Positions 1 through 6,526 are shown, counted from the stretch's first letter. The stretch: DNA of 8,035 nt from UMGS1370 sp963557065 (GCA_963557065.1 CAUWCT010000091.1:1-8035); one strand, 5' to 3'. The notes: generated by a model from the letters alone, not told the origin. Translations and numbers: made by a program.

Positions 1-66
1 ACGAATCGGGGCTAATGTTTCAGGTTTTTCGGGACATTTTCAAAAACGCTTGACAATGTGAAAAAC

Positions 67-182
67 CGCCCCTTGCTGCAACCAGGAACGGCTTTTACAT
101 ATCTCTTTCAGACGCATCAGAAAAAGATATATCAGTTGGACATCTGAATTATATCATTCCTGGAGCGTCCTGACAAGGGGCG
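67..182 (+). other. Candidate structured RNA or terminator-like leader upstream of the integrase
   Basis: Nested complementary segments enclose this stretch. CGCCCCTTG (67-75) pairs perfectly with CAAGGGGCG (174-182), and CCAGGAA (82-88) pairs with TTCCTGG (157-163). Inside these, ATATCTCTTTC (99-109) pairs with GAAAAAGATAT (120-130) with one mismatch around a 10-base loop, and TCAG (132-135) can pair with CTGA (144-147). The layout resembles a closing stem with two inner hairpins. The outer stem is followed directly by TTATTTTTAT (183-192), so it could end transcription entering from the left, or act as a leader controlling the integrase that starts at 230. No protein reading is convincing here. 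The pairing is seen by eye; no folding energy or covariation was computed, and I cannot assign it to a known RNA family. Confidence 0.45.
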
Positions 183-213
183 TTATTTTTATACCCAAAA
201 TTGCACAACATAT

Positions 214-220
214 AGGAAGG
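214..220 (+). promoter_or_regulatory. Ribosome binding site of the integrase remnant
   Basis: AGGAAGG lies nine bases upstream of the ATG at 230. It fixes that ATG as the original integrase start. The in-frame ATG at 297 belongs to a different frame and is not the true beginning of the gene. Confidence 0.7.
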
Positions 221-229
221 AATGATATT

Positions 230-1171
230 ATGGCAAAAGCAAAGAAATTAAAATCCGGTTCCTGGAGATGTCTGGTGTACGATTACACAGATTTAGATGG
301 TAAACAGCACTATGAATCTTTTACTGCTCCTACTAAAAAAGAAGCTGAGTATCTGGCGGCTGAATTTTCACTCACCAAAACAACTATACCGTTCGGATAA
401 AACATTCGGTCAAGCTCTAGAATATTACATCTCCATGAGAGAAAACATCTCTTCTCCCAGAACTATAGCAAACTACCTCCTCCTCCAAAATGCGGATTTA
501 AAACCTCTCATAAATATTAAAATAGTGGATATTACGCAAGAAACTATCCAAAAATTTGTTAATTCCGATGCAATCATTCACTCTCCTAAAACAGTTCGTG
601 ATAACCATGGTCTGGTATCTGCCGTTTTAAAACAGGAACGACTTGATTTTGCACTTAACACCGTATTACCGCAAAGAACTAGACCTGATTTATATGTACC
701 ATCTGACAGTGACATATCTGCAATTATCTCGCTTGCACAAGGAACCGATCTGGAACTTCCTATTATGTTAGCTGCTTTTGGCCCCATGCACAGGGGAGAG
801 ATTTGTGCGTTACATTCTGCTTGCATTTCTGGTAATGTTGCGCATATCCAGATGCTCTTACCTGCCGTTTCCGCCGCCTGGTGAAACGCTCTGGGGTGCC
901 GCCATTTAGATTCCATGATCTACGGCATTACTGTGCTTCCATTCAACATGCTCTTGGAATTCCAGATGCATATATCATGCAAAGAGGTGGATGGCAAAGT
1001 GATGCTATTTTAAAAGATGTTTATCGCCACACAATGGATGATAAGCAGCAAGCCATGAATCAGCAAACGAGCATTTCTCCCAAGTATGCAACGCGAAATG
1101 CAACACAAAAAAAGAAAGCCCTAGTAAACACTAGGGCTTTAAAGAGGCGACAACCAGATTTGAACTGGTGA
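230..1171 (+). pseudogene. Tyrosine recombinase/integrase, frameshifted and internally deleted
   Basis: This is the remnant of a phage/ICE-type tyrosine integrase, which would cut and rejoin DNA at an attachment site. Three pieces are visible. The first, from 230 (MAKAKKLKSGSWRC...), is an N-terminal arm-binding domain that stops at 398-400. The second continues in another frame from about 372-390 (YRSDKTFGQALEYY...), covering the core-binding domain and the first catalytic arginine (HRGEICAL), and stops near 884. The third resumes in the first frame at about 851 (RFRRLVKRSGVPPF...), with HDLRH (His-x-x-Arg), the RGGW box and the nucleophile Tyr in VYRHT. Compared with intact family members, roughly 50-60 codons between HRGE and the RFRRL segment are missing, including the region of the catalytic lysine. 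The protein therefore cannot be active. The final codons run through a hairpin and a tRNA-Cys fragment, typical of an integrase next to its own attP. Confidence 0.85.
1102..1140 (-). terminator. Rho-independent terminator (minus strand)
   Basis: A perfect 10-bp stem (AAAGCCCTAG at 1115-1124 with CTAGGGCTTT at 1131-1140) encloses a 6-base loop. Read on the minus strand it is followed by CTTTTTTTGTG, a strong U tract. On the plus strand the U tract is only three bases, so it works mainly leftwards. It lies four bases past the 3' end of the tRNA-Cys fragment, as expected for a tRNA terminator, and it would also stop transcription coming from the ptuA-ptuB operon. It also lies inside the last integrase codons. 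Confidence 0.8.
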
Positions 1172-1188
1172 TCAGGGTGTTGCAGACC
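1145..1188 (-). other. 3' half of tRNA-Cys(GCA): probable attachment-site core
   Basis: Read on the minus strand, this stretch gives an anticodon loop CTGCAAC (1185-1179) with anticodon GCA, and a 3' anticodon stem ACCCT. A 4-base variable loop follows, then a perfect 5-bp T stem (ACCAG/CTGGT) around the loop TTCAAAT, the acceptor strand TGTCGCC, and a T at the discriminator position, characteristic of tRNA-Cys. No D arm or 5' acceptor strand follows to the right; similarity fades within the 5' anticodon stem. It is therefore not a working tRNA gene but the part of one that integrases copy into attP. The integrase remnant ends inside it. Confidence 0.85.
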
Positions 1189-1247
1189 ATGAAAAAATCA
1201 GCCGCAAACCCTTATTTTATCAGCATTTCCACCCCTTAACTACCGTT

Positions 1248-1269
1248 TTGGTACACTATTGGTACACTA
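1248..1269. repeat. 11-bp perfect tandem repeat, possible integrase arm-binding site
   Basis: TTGGTACACTA occurs twice back to back (1248-1258 and 1259-1269). It lies about 60 bases beyond the tRNA-Cys core, on the side away from the integrase, and just before the end of the HNH nuclease gene. Short direct repeats at this distance from a core are typical of arm-type sites bound by the N-terminal domain of tyrosine integrases. That role is inferred from position and form only. Confidence 0.55.
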
Positions 1270-1285
1270 TCTCTGCTAATCGCAG

Positions 1286-2041
1286 TCATAATCCTCTTTT
1301 TTCCAACTGCCGCTTCTTCTTTTTAAGTAGAAATAATGTTACTCCTGCATATTCTTCCATTGGATAAGAGTTGGAAATTTCTTCAATCCTCTTTGCGATA
1401 ACAGCTGATGTGCACTTATGCTTCTTATCCAGTTCCCGAATCCAATTCTTACATCTTTCATATGCATCCTTGCGATTCTTCACAAGGCAGGTTTCTGTAT
1501 CAACAATCCGTTTTCCTGTTTTGCGATCTAACTCTCCATTCAACTTTAAAATATCATTAATATCTCTTTGAAGAGCAGCATCATTTGATATTGTATATAT
1601 TGTTCCATCACTAAGATATGCAATTTCCTTCATCTGTTCCTCATTCAAAGGATCAATTGTCATTGTTGCATCATCCGCTTTGCTGGCATCACAGCATAAA
1701 ACCTTTTTTGCCCGATTGCTATTTGATGCTTTTCCTCCATCACAAACTCCTAACATATTAGAATAGGACAATGCCAAATCCTTATTTTTACTTAATGGAA
1801 CCCAATGCTCAATGCTCATATGAGAACTGCTAGAATCCAAGCGTCTCATACAATAGGCACATAATCCTTTTTGTTCTGCTACCAAAGAATCTCGAATATC
1901 TTGTTTTGGCAACTGATTAAAGTAATCTCGAATCGTAGCTGTATCATATGATGCAGTTGCTTTCCATTCAGCACTTCGCTGAATTTTAATTCTTGCGGTC
2001 TGTTGTGCTAAAGGTTCCTCTCCCTTCTGTATATACAGCAT
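1286..2041 (-). CDS. ptuB: HNH endonuclease, Septu PtuB-like (TIGR02646-type)
   Basis: A 251-residue protein, predicted to be the DNA-cutting effector of a Septu anti-phage system, acting with the ATPase encoded just upstream. The HNH/zinc region is visible: CAYC (Cys61, Cys64), IEHW (Glu78, His79, with His79 the likely catalytic histidine), SNML (Asn95), and further cysteines at 100 and 116-117 that may complete the metal site. The C-terminal half is helical and charged, ending in a lysine-rich run. The start ATG shares one base with the stop of the ATPase gene (TAATG). A GAGGAG site at 2050-2055 lies eight bases upstream, inside the last ATPase codons, so translation is probably coupled. 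Family placement rests on motif pattern and partner gene. It could instead belong to another ATPase-HNH pair, but the combination fits Septu best. Confidence 0.85.
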   Translation of the reverse strand: MLYIQKGEEPLAQQTARIKIQRSAEWKATASYDTATIRDYFNQLPKQDIRDSLVAEQKGLCAYCMRRLDSSSSHMSIEHWVPLSKNKDLALSYSNMLGVCDGGKASNSNRAKKVLCCDASKADDATMTIDPLNEEQMKEIAYLSDGTIYTISNDAALQRDINDILKLNGELDRKTGKRIVDTETCLVKNRKDAYERCKNWIRELDKKHKCTSAVIAKRIEEISNSYPMEEYAGVTLFLLKKKKRQLEKRGL

Positions 2042-3324
2042 TATACATTCTCCTCAATCCAACTGTCAAACTCAAGTTCATCAACTAGATTCTTAACTTC
2101 TGAGTGTTCTTCTCCTAATTCCTTTTTCATCTCCTCGATAATCATATTAGCAGTCTCTAAATCATCCAGGTTCATTGCCTTATCAAACTCTTTAATCCAA
2201 TTTACTACCATTTCTGGCTTTTCATTACTGCCTTGACGATAACGTAAAATATCTTCTACAGAATAAGCATATGCATCAGCCAAATAATCTACTCTATGAT
2301 TATCTGAAATACGAATCAACCGCTCTTGCTTACAAGAAGAGATTACGATCGGTGAGTGTGTCGCAATAATAAACTGAATCTTTGGAAAAGTCTCCTTTAG
2401 TGCCTTAATAACATTCCACTGCCACTTGGGATGCAAATGCATATCCAATTCATCAATCAGCACAATTCCTGGAATCTGCCCCAAAGACTCAAAAACATTC
2501 GGATTCAAAATTGCTGCCCGATAAGCAATATCCATTACCATCCAAAGAAATGATTGATAACCTGCACTCAAATAAGAAATTGGCATTATCTGGCCGTTCT
2601 CTTCATACACCATATCCTCTACTTGGCGGGAATAATAAATTTCCGGACACGTTGGAAGATCATTCATCTTTTGCATAGCAGAAGCCGTCAACTTCTTAAA
2701 GGCCTCATATTCCGCAATCTTTGTAGCACTACGGAATGCCTCCATTTCCATTTTCAAGCACCACTCTTTAATCCCTTTTATATCCAAAGAATAATCCAGG
2801 CATCCTATATATCCTTGGCGACGATCATTTAGTTTTTCTTTTAACACCGAACCAAAGTCTCCTCGCTTCTGCTGCCACACCCGTGCTTCACTCTGATAGC
2901 TAAGGACTGGTAACGTCTCCGACATTCCATTGGTTAATGCATATGCATATTCACAAATAGCACGATCGCTAACCATTGTTTTTGAATTTGGATGTTCGTC
3001 TTTTCTCCGTCTAACCCAATGATAATCTTTATTTTCTTCAACATTCAGCGTACATTCTACTTCTGTCGGGATCTGATATTTTAACGCAGAAGATGCCTCT
3101 CCCATTTTTACCACTTCAAAGCGTACTTGATCGGATAAAATATTTTTTGAAGGAACACCCGTAATTCCTGCCAGATACCCTCCCAATCCAATTGAAAGAG
3201 CATCTAAAACCGATGTTTTTCCAGCACCGTTATCTCCAATCAGCAAATTTATACCTTCTTGAAACTCCAACGTCATATCAGATATTGCCTTAAAATTCTT
3301 AATTGTAACATTTTTCAAATACAT
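2041..3324 (-). CDS. ptuA: SMC/ABC-like AAA ATPase, Septu PtuA-like
   Basis: A 427-residue ATPase, the predicted sensor/regulator subunit that forms a complex with the PtuB nuclease in Septu phage defence. Motifs in order are: N-terminal strand MYLKNVTIKNFKAI, Walker A GDNGAGKTS (residues 30-38), an ABC-signature-like YLSAGYQS (251-258), Walker B IVLIDELDMHLHPKWQ (287-302, Asp291/Glu292), and a switch histidine in ATHSP (His323). No TOPRIM nuclease domain follows, which argues against OLD or Gabija GajA proteins. The open frame extends upstream to 3516, but the start is placed at 3324. The GGAGGA at 3331-3336 is six bases away, the family fold begins exactly there, and the upstream extension overlaps an old DUF4143 remnant in another frame. 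No reverse transcriptase is nearby, so this is stand-alone Septu, not a retron-Ec78-type system. Confidence 0.85.
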   Translation of the reverse strand: MYLKNVTIKNFKAISDMTLEFQEGINLLIGDNGAGKTSVLDALSIGLGGYLAGITGVPSKNILSDQVRFEVVKMGEASSALKYQIPTEVECTLNVEENKDYHWVRRRKDEHPNSKTMVSDRAICEYAYALTNGMSETLPVLSYQSEARVWQQKRGDFGSVLKEKLNDRRQGYIGCLDYSLDIKGIKEWCLKMEMEAFRSATKIAEYEAFKKLTASAMQKMNDLPTCPEIYYSRQVEDMVYEENGQIMPISYLSAGYQSFLWMVMDIAYRAAILNPNVFESLGQIPGIVLIDELDMHLHPKWQWNVIKALKETFPKIQFIIATHSPIVISSCKQERLIRISDNHRVDYLADAYAYSVEDILRYRQGSNEKPEMVVNWIKEFDKAMNLDDLETANMIIEEMKKELGEEHSEVKNLVDELEFDSWIEENV

Positions 3325-3330
3325 TTGCAG

Positions 3331-3336
3331 TCCTCC
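3331..3336 (-). promoter_or_regulatory. Ribosome binding site deciding the ptuA start
   Basis: GGAGGA on the minus strand sits six bases before the ATG at 3324. It selects that internal ATG over the more distant in-frame start at 3516, shortening the protein by 64 residues. Confidence 0.8.
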
Positions 3337-3355
3337 TGCACAACTACTTTCCATA

Positions 3356-3382
3356 TTTATAGTATAGAAGCTACTGTTCCAA
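3356..3382 (-). promoter_or_regulatory. Possible ptuA-ptuB promoter
   Basis: Minus-strand TTGGAA (3382-3377) is followed after 15 bases by TATAAA (3361-3356), part of an AT-rich run TATACTATAAAT. The spacing is shorter than ideal and the assignment is tentative. It lies at the tail of the DUF4143 stub, 32 bases upstream of the ptuA start, so the defence operon could have its own promoter there. Read-through from the upstream ATPase gene is the alternative, since no terminator is seen between them. Confidence 0.3.
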
Positions 3383-3557
3383 CACTTTCCCAATCGCATA
3401 AACTGGAATCGTCTCAATCTTTTCTCCATGATCTCCATGTGTCGGTACAGCCCGAAACGCCCTGTCAACAAATCCTTTTTCTTTATAAAAATGCAAAGAT
3501 CTCGCCCTGTTATCACTGCTCTTTACTTCAATGCCATACCGGATCCGTTCCTTAATC
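3371..3557 (-). pseudogene. C-terminal stub of a third AAA_14/DUF4143 ATPase
   Basis: Immediately after the stop of the ATPase at 3558-4916, another reading of about 60 codons matches the C-terminus of that family. It contains YGIEVKSSDN, aligning with YAIEVKSGKN and YGVEVKAGKS of the two full copies, then a spacer, then IETIPVYAIGKV, aligning with IYTIPIYGLSKF. The P-loop and lid regions are absent and there is no ribosome site of its own. It is best read as what remains of a third tandem copy after a deletion. It ends 46 bases before the ptuA start. Expression as a separate small protein is unlikely. Confidence 0.7.
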
Positions 3558-4916
3558 TCATTCAAACCGAAATTTCGACAAACCATAAATCGGTATGGTA
3601 TAAATATTTTCCTTAATTCCCCCATGGGTATTTCCCTTGGTATATAAAATATAATCTGCTTTCTTCTCCAGCACCTCTTCCATGGTTCGGCTGCTGTTCT
3701 TACCAGACTTCACTTCGATGGCATAGGTATGCTGTCCTTTGATGGATTTCACATAAAAATCAATCTCATAATTTCCCCATGTGGCAAAAGCCGGAGTCTC
3801 CAGCGCAATTTCTCTTGGAAATGAAATTCGCCGACGTAAATCCAGGAATACAAAATTCTCGTTCACTACTCCCTGTATATCTCCTGACGCACATCCGGTC
3901 TGGGTCAAAAAATAGGTTGTCAATCCCAGATCCATAAAAAAGGCTCTGGATTTGGCTTTATAAGACAGTATATCACATCCCGTCAGTTTTCCGGCAAAGC
4001 CAATAATCCCAGCGCTGTGCAGCCAATCAATCGCACGATTCACCTCTGCCTTTGAAAGATTGCTGGAATATTCTTTTATGACTATGCTCTGCAGTTCCTC
4101 GCTAAAACTATCTGCATCCAGACCCTTTTTCTCTTTTACAAGGATTCTGGCTACGCTGGTAAAGATATTTTCATACGTATCATATTCCAGAATATCCTCA
4201 AAATACCGTCTGCTCTCATTAGCAAACAGGTGAACAATCTTTTCCAGAACTGCCTGACACTGCTCGATATTCTTTTGTTCCAGATAAGACAGTACCACAG
4301 CCGGATAGCCGCCAATCGTACAGTATATCTGATAAAGTTCTTCCAGTTCCTTGTAAACCGTTTCTCCACTGCCTCCATAAATATCCAGTTGATCGTACAG
4401 TTCCCATTTTCCCATTGCTCTTAAAAATTCTTCAAAACTAAGAGTTTGTATTTCAATGGAATCCAAATCTCCTGCTGAATACTTAAACTCCTTATTCAAC
4501 ACTCTACCCAAATAACTTCCTGTTATAATAAAATCACTGGAAAGCTGACGGGTAAATTCACGAACCCGATTATAGATTTCTGCTGACTCCTGAATTTCAT
4601 CAATAATAACCACTGTATCCGGCGAATCAGTAAAAGATGGCTCATAACGGCGAATTAACTCATATACCGGATTTTCAAAGCGTTTCCCCTGCGTCATTTC
4701 GCTCCAGAGTTTTTCATACTGATTTAAGAAAAGTTCTCCTGAAAGTTCCAGAAGATTAATATAGATCTTCTGCTTGTATTCCTTATCTGCAAACTTATTT
4801 ACAAGATACGTCTTTCCTACCTGACGTGCACCTGATACTTCCAACGTGGAGCGTCCTGCATTTTTCTTCCATTCGAGTAGCTTTTTATATGCCGTTCTTT
4901 CCAGTTCAATCCGCAT
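3558..4916 (-). CDS. AAA_14 ATPase with C-terminal DUF4143 domain (copy A)
   Basis: A 452-residue ATP-binding protein of a family widespread in anaerobes and without an established cellular role. The N-terminal P-loop domain shows Walker A GARQVGKT (29-36), Walker B TVVIIDEIQ (101-109), a TGSYLG sensor-like segment (132-137) and LSFEEFL (159-165). IGGYPAVV (201-208) begins the middle region. A winged-helix-like part follows, around VNRAIDWLHSAGI. The C-terminal DUF4143 part has NENFV (353-357), YEIDF (Glu384, Asp386) and AIEVKSGK (Glu401, Lys403), the pattern of a PD-(D/E)XK nuclease-like fold. Whether it cuts DNA is unknown. GGAG lies seven bases before the ATG. It is a paralogue of the gene at 5068-6426, identical in length and similar throughout, and is followed by a C-terminal stub of a further copy. 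Confidence 0.85.
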   Translation of the reverse strand: MRIELERTAYKKLLEWKKNAGRSTLEVSGARQVGKTYLVNKFADKEYKQKIYINLLELSGELFLNQYEKLWSEMTQGKRFENPVYELIRRYEPSFTDSPDTVVIIDEIQESAEIYNRVREFTRQLSSDFIITGSYLGRVLNKEFKYSAGDLDSIEIQTLSFEEFLRAMGKWELYDQLDIYGGSGETVYKELEELYQIYCTIGGYPAVVLSYLEQKNIEQCQAVLEKIVHLFANESRRYFEDILEYDTYENIFTSVARILVKEKKGLDADSFSEELQSIVIKEYSSNLSKAEVNRAIDWLHSAGIIGFAGKLTGCDILSYKAKSRAFFMDLGLTTYFLTQTGCASGDIQGVVNENFVFLDLRRRISFPREIALETPAFATWGNYEIDFYVKSIKGQHTYAIEVKSGKNSSRTMEEVLEKKADYILYTKGNTHGGIKENIYTIPIYGLSKFRFE

Positions 4917-4934
4917 AATTTCACTCCTTTTCCA

Positions 4935-4951
4935 ACACTGTCTCCATTATA
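4935..4951 (-). promoter_or_regulatory. -10 box and shared 14-bp leader of ATPase copy A
   Basis: On the minus strand TATAAT (4951-4946) is a perfect -10 box. It runs into AATGGAGACAGTGT (4948-4935), repeated exactly in front of the second ATPase. No good -35 box is seen at 16-18 bases, so the promoter may need an activator or rely on its -10. The shared sequence could be an operator or simply a leftover of gene duplication. Confidence 0.6.
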
Positions 4952-5007
4952 CCAGACTCTCATACAAATTTATACAGAAATAATTCTGCTATCCTTTAAA
5001 TGGTATA

Positions 5008-5037
5008 GAAAAAGACGCAGTTTCCCACGTCTTTTTC
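5008..5037 (-). terminator. Rho-independent terminator after ATPase copy B (probably bidirectional)
   Basis: GAAAAAGACG (5008-5017) and CGTCTTTTTC (5028-5037) form a perfect 10-bp stem around a 10-base loop. The A-rich and T-rich ends give a U tract in either direction. It sits 30 bases after the stop of the ATPase at 5068-6426, and separates the transcription units of the two ATPase copies. Confidence 0.75.
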
Positions 5038-5067
5038 AAATGAACCTGTTTTTCTCCACTTTTCATT

Positions 5068-6426
5068 TTATTTATCCACAAAATCAAATTGTACCCGCCC
5101 CACCAGATAAATCGGTACGGTAATTTTTCTGTCAGATGCCCCACCATAGGTATCACCCTTCAGGAAATAGACGGCCTCTACTTTTCCATCCTTCAAAAGT
5201 AATTGAGCCGTTTTCCCTTCTGATTTTCCAGCTTTCACTTCAACGCCATACGTTTTATAGTTCTCTCTGCTGTTAATCAGAAAATCAATTTCGCCTTCTT
5301 TATACAGGCCAAACATAGGGGCTGTTCCAGAAATTTTTCTGGAACGTACCCGTTTTAATAAATCAATATAAACAAAGTTTTCATTTATGGTGCTGCGAAG
5401 CGTCGGCAAATCTGCTCCCACTATATCCAAAAAACTTCTGCATACTCCAATATCCAGGAAGTAAAACCGGCTGTTCGCTGACACATCCGTAGGATTACAG
5501 TCATTGGCTTTTCCGCAAAAATCCAGGATATGGGAACGATACAGCCATGCAATGGCCTGATTGATACTCCTTTTACTGAACCGATTGCTTTCCTGTTTAT
5601 AAACAATTTTTGATAATTCAGAGATTAGATCTTCCGAACCTTTTTTCTCTCTTATCATGGTCTGTGCGACTGCAGGAAGAAGCTGTTCAAACAGATTCAT
5701 ATCCAGAATATCATCAAAATAACCCTGTGATTCCTCAGTAAAAATATGGATCACACGTTCCAGTTCTATCCTGCACGCTTCCAGGCTCTTTGTTTCCAGA
5801 TATGTTTTCACAACCGCAGGATAACCGCCAATCTGGCAGTAAATATCATAATATCGTTTCAGCTCATCATAGTCCTTATGCGGACTTCCTCCCAGCAAAT
5901 CTACAGTATCATATAAGTCCCATTTTCCTCCGGCATCCAGAAATTCTTCAAATGTCAGTGTATCCAGCGTCATAATATCCAGATCGCCAACTGGCTGGAA
6001 ATACTCTTTGGATAAGGTTTTTCCCAGATAACTTCCTGTAACAACAAAATGACAGGAAAATTCTCTGGCAAACTGACGAATCAGAGAATAGACTTTCGCA
6101 AAATCCTGAATTTCGTCAATAATAACGATGGTATCTTTTGTGTCCTGAAAACGTCCGTCAAACAATCTCATAGCCTCATGGAGCGGTCGTTCTTTTCTGG
6201 GCATTCCAGGCTCCCAGGCTGTGGCCCTTTCCAGACACTCCAAAAACTCCTGTCCTGTTGTCTGCACCATATTGATGTATAAATAAATCGGATAATTCTC
6301 CTGTGCAAATTTATTCAGGATATAGGTCTTTCCTACCTGACGTGCTCCCCTAAGTTCCAAAACCTTGTGAGAATCCCGTTTCTTCCAATCCAGTAATTGT
6401 TTGTAAATATCTCGTTTTAACTCCAT
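5068..6426 (-). CDS. AAA_14 ATPase with C-terminal DUF4143 domain (copy B)
   Basis: A second 452-residue member of the same family, clearly paralogous to the next gene downstream but well diverged. It carries Walker A GARQVGKT (27-34), Walker B TIVIIDEIQD (99-108), TGSYLG (130-135), LTFEEFL (157-163) and IGGYPAVV (199-206). A helical middle part contains INQAIAWLYRSHI. The DUF4143 region has NENFV (348-352), GEIDF (Glu379, Asp381) and GVEVKAGK (Glu396, Lys398). All motif residues are intact, so it is probably functional. The ATG is preceded by AGAGAGGAA at about eight bases. It has its own promoter and a terminator, and is separated by about 100 bases from the methyltransferase gene. Substrate and role are unknown; the nuclease-like C-terminus and the defence neighbourhood make a role in genome conflict possible but unproven. 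Confidence 0.85.
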   Translation of the reverse strand: MELKRDIYKQLLDWKKRDSHKVLELRGARQVGKTYILNKFAQENYPIYLYINMVQTTGQEFLECLERATAWEPGMPRKERPLHEAMRLFDGRFQDTKDTIVIIDEIQDFAKVYSLIRQFAREFSCHFVVTGSYLGKTLSKEYFQPVGDLDIMTLDTLTFEEFLDAGGKWDLYDTVDLLGGSPHKDYDELKRYYDIYCQIGGYPAVVKTYLETKSLEACRIELERVIHIFTEESQGYFDDILDMNLFEQLLPAVAQTMIREKKGSEDLISELSKIVYKQESNRFSKRSINQAIAWLYRSHILDFCGKANDCNPTDVSANSRFYFLDIGVCRSFLDIVGADLPTLRSTINENFVYIDLLKRVRSRKISGTAPMFGLYKEGEIDFLINSRENYKTYGVEVKAGKSEGKTAQLLLKDGKVEAVYFLKGDTYGGASDRKITVPIYLVGRVQFDFVDK

Positions 6427-6443
6427 TGGACATTCCTCTCTCT

Positions 6444-6460
6444 ACACTGTCTCCATTGTA
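6444..6460 (-). promoter_or_regulatory. -10 box and shared 14-bp leader of ATPase copy B
   Basis: On the minus strand TACAAT (6460-6455), preceded by TGT as in an extended -10, runs into AATGGAGACAGTGT (6457-6444), identical to the sequence before the other ATPase. A weak -35 candidate, TTCGCT, lies 17 bases further upstream. Position and conservation support a promoter. Confidence 0.55.
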
Positions 6461-6526
6461 ACATAACCACAGCATTAAGCGAACCCCTGTTTTATAAAAA
6501 GCAAAAACAAATGTACTCTGGCCACC

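Noticed and set aside
50..55. TTGACA, a perfect -35 box, as a promoter for the integrase.
   Set aside because: No acceptable -10 box lies 16-18 bases downstream, and the position falls in the start of the structured element.
2..61. Open frames at the left edge (ending at 61 and at 53) that could be the tail of an upstream gene.
   Set aside because: Under 20 codons each, in two competing frames, with no recognisable motif; not enough to call a partial gene.
578..916. Minus-strand open frame opposite the integrase.
   Set aside because: A shadow of the integrase coding sequence with no ribosome site or family resemblance.
1145..1188. Functional tRNA-Cys gene.
   Set aside because: The D arm and 5' acceptor strand are absent; only the part from the anticodon stem-loop to the discriminator is present.
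1286..3324. Retron-Ec78-like system (reverse transcriptase plus PtuA-PtuB).
   Set aside because: No reverse transcriptase or msr/msd-like RNA is seen on either side within the window.
3325..3516. A 64-residue N-terminal extension of PtuA from an upstream ATG.
   Set aside because: The extension has no family similarity, overlaps the DUF4143 stub in another frame, and a strong ribosome site marks the ATG at 3324.
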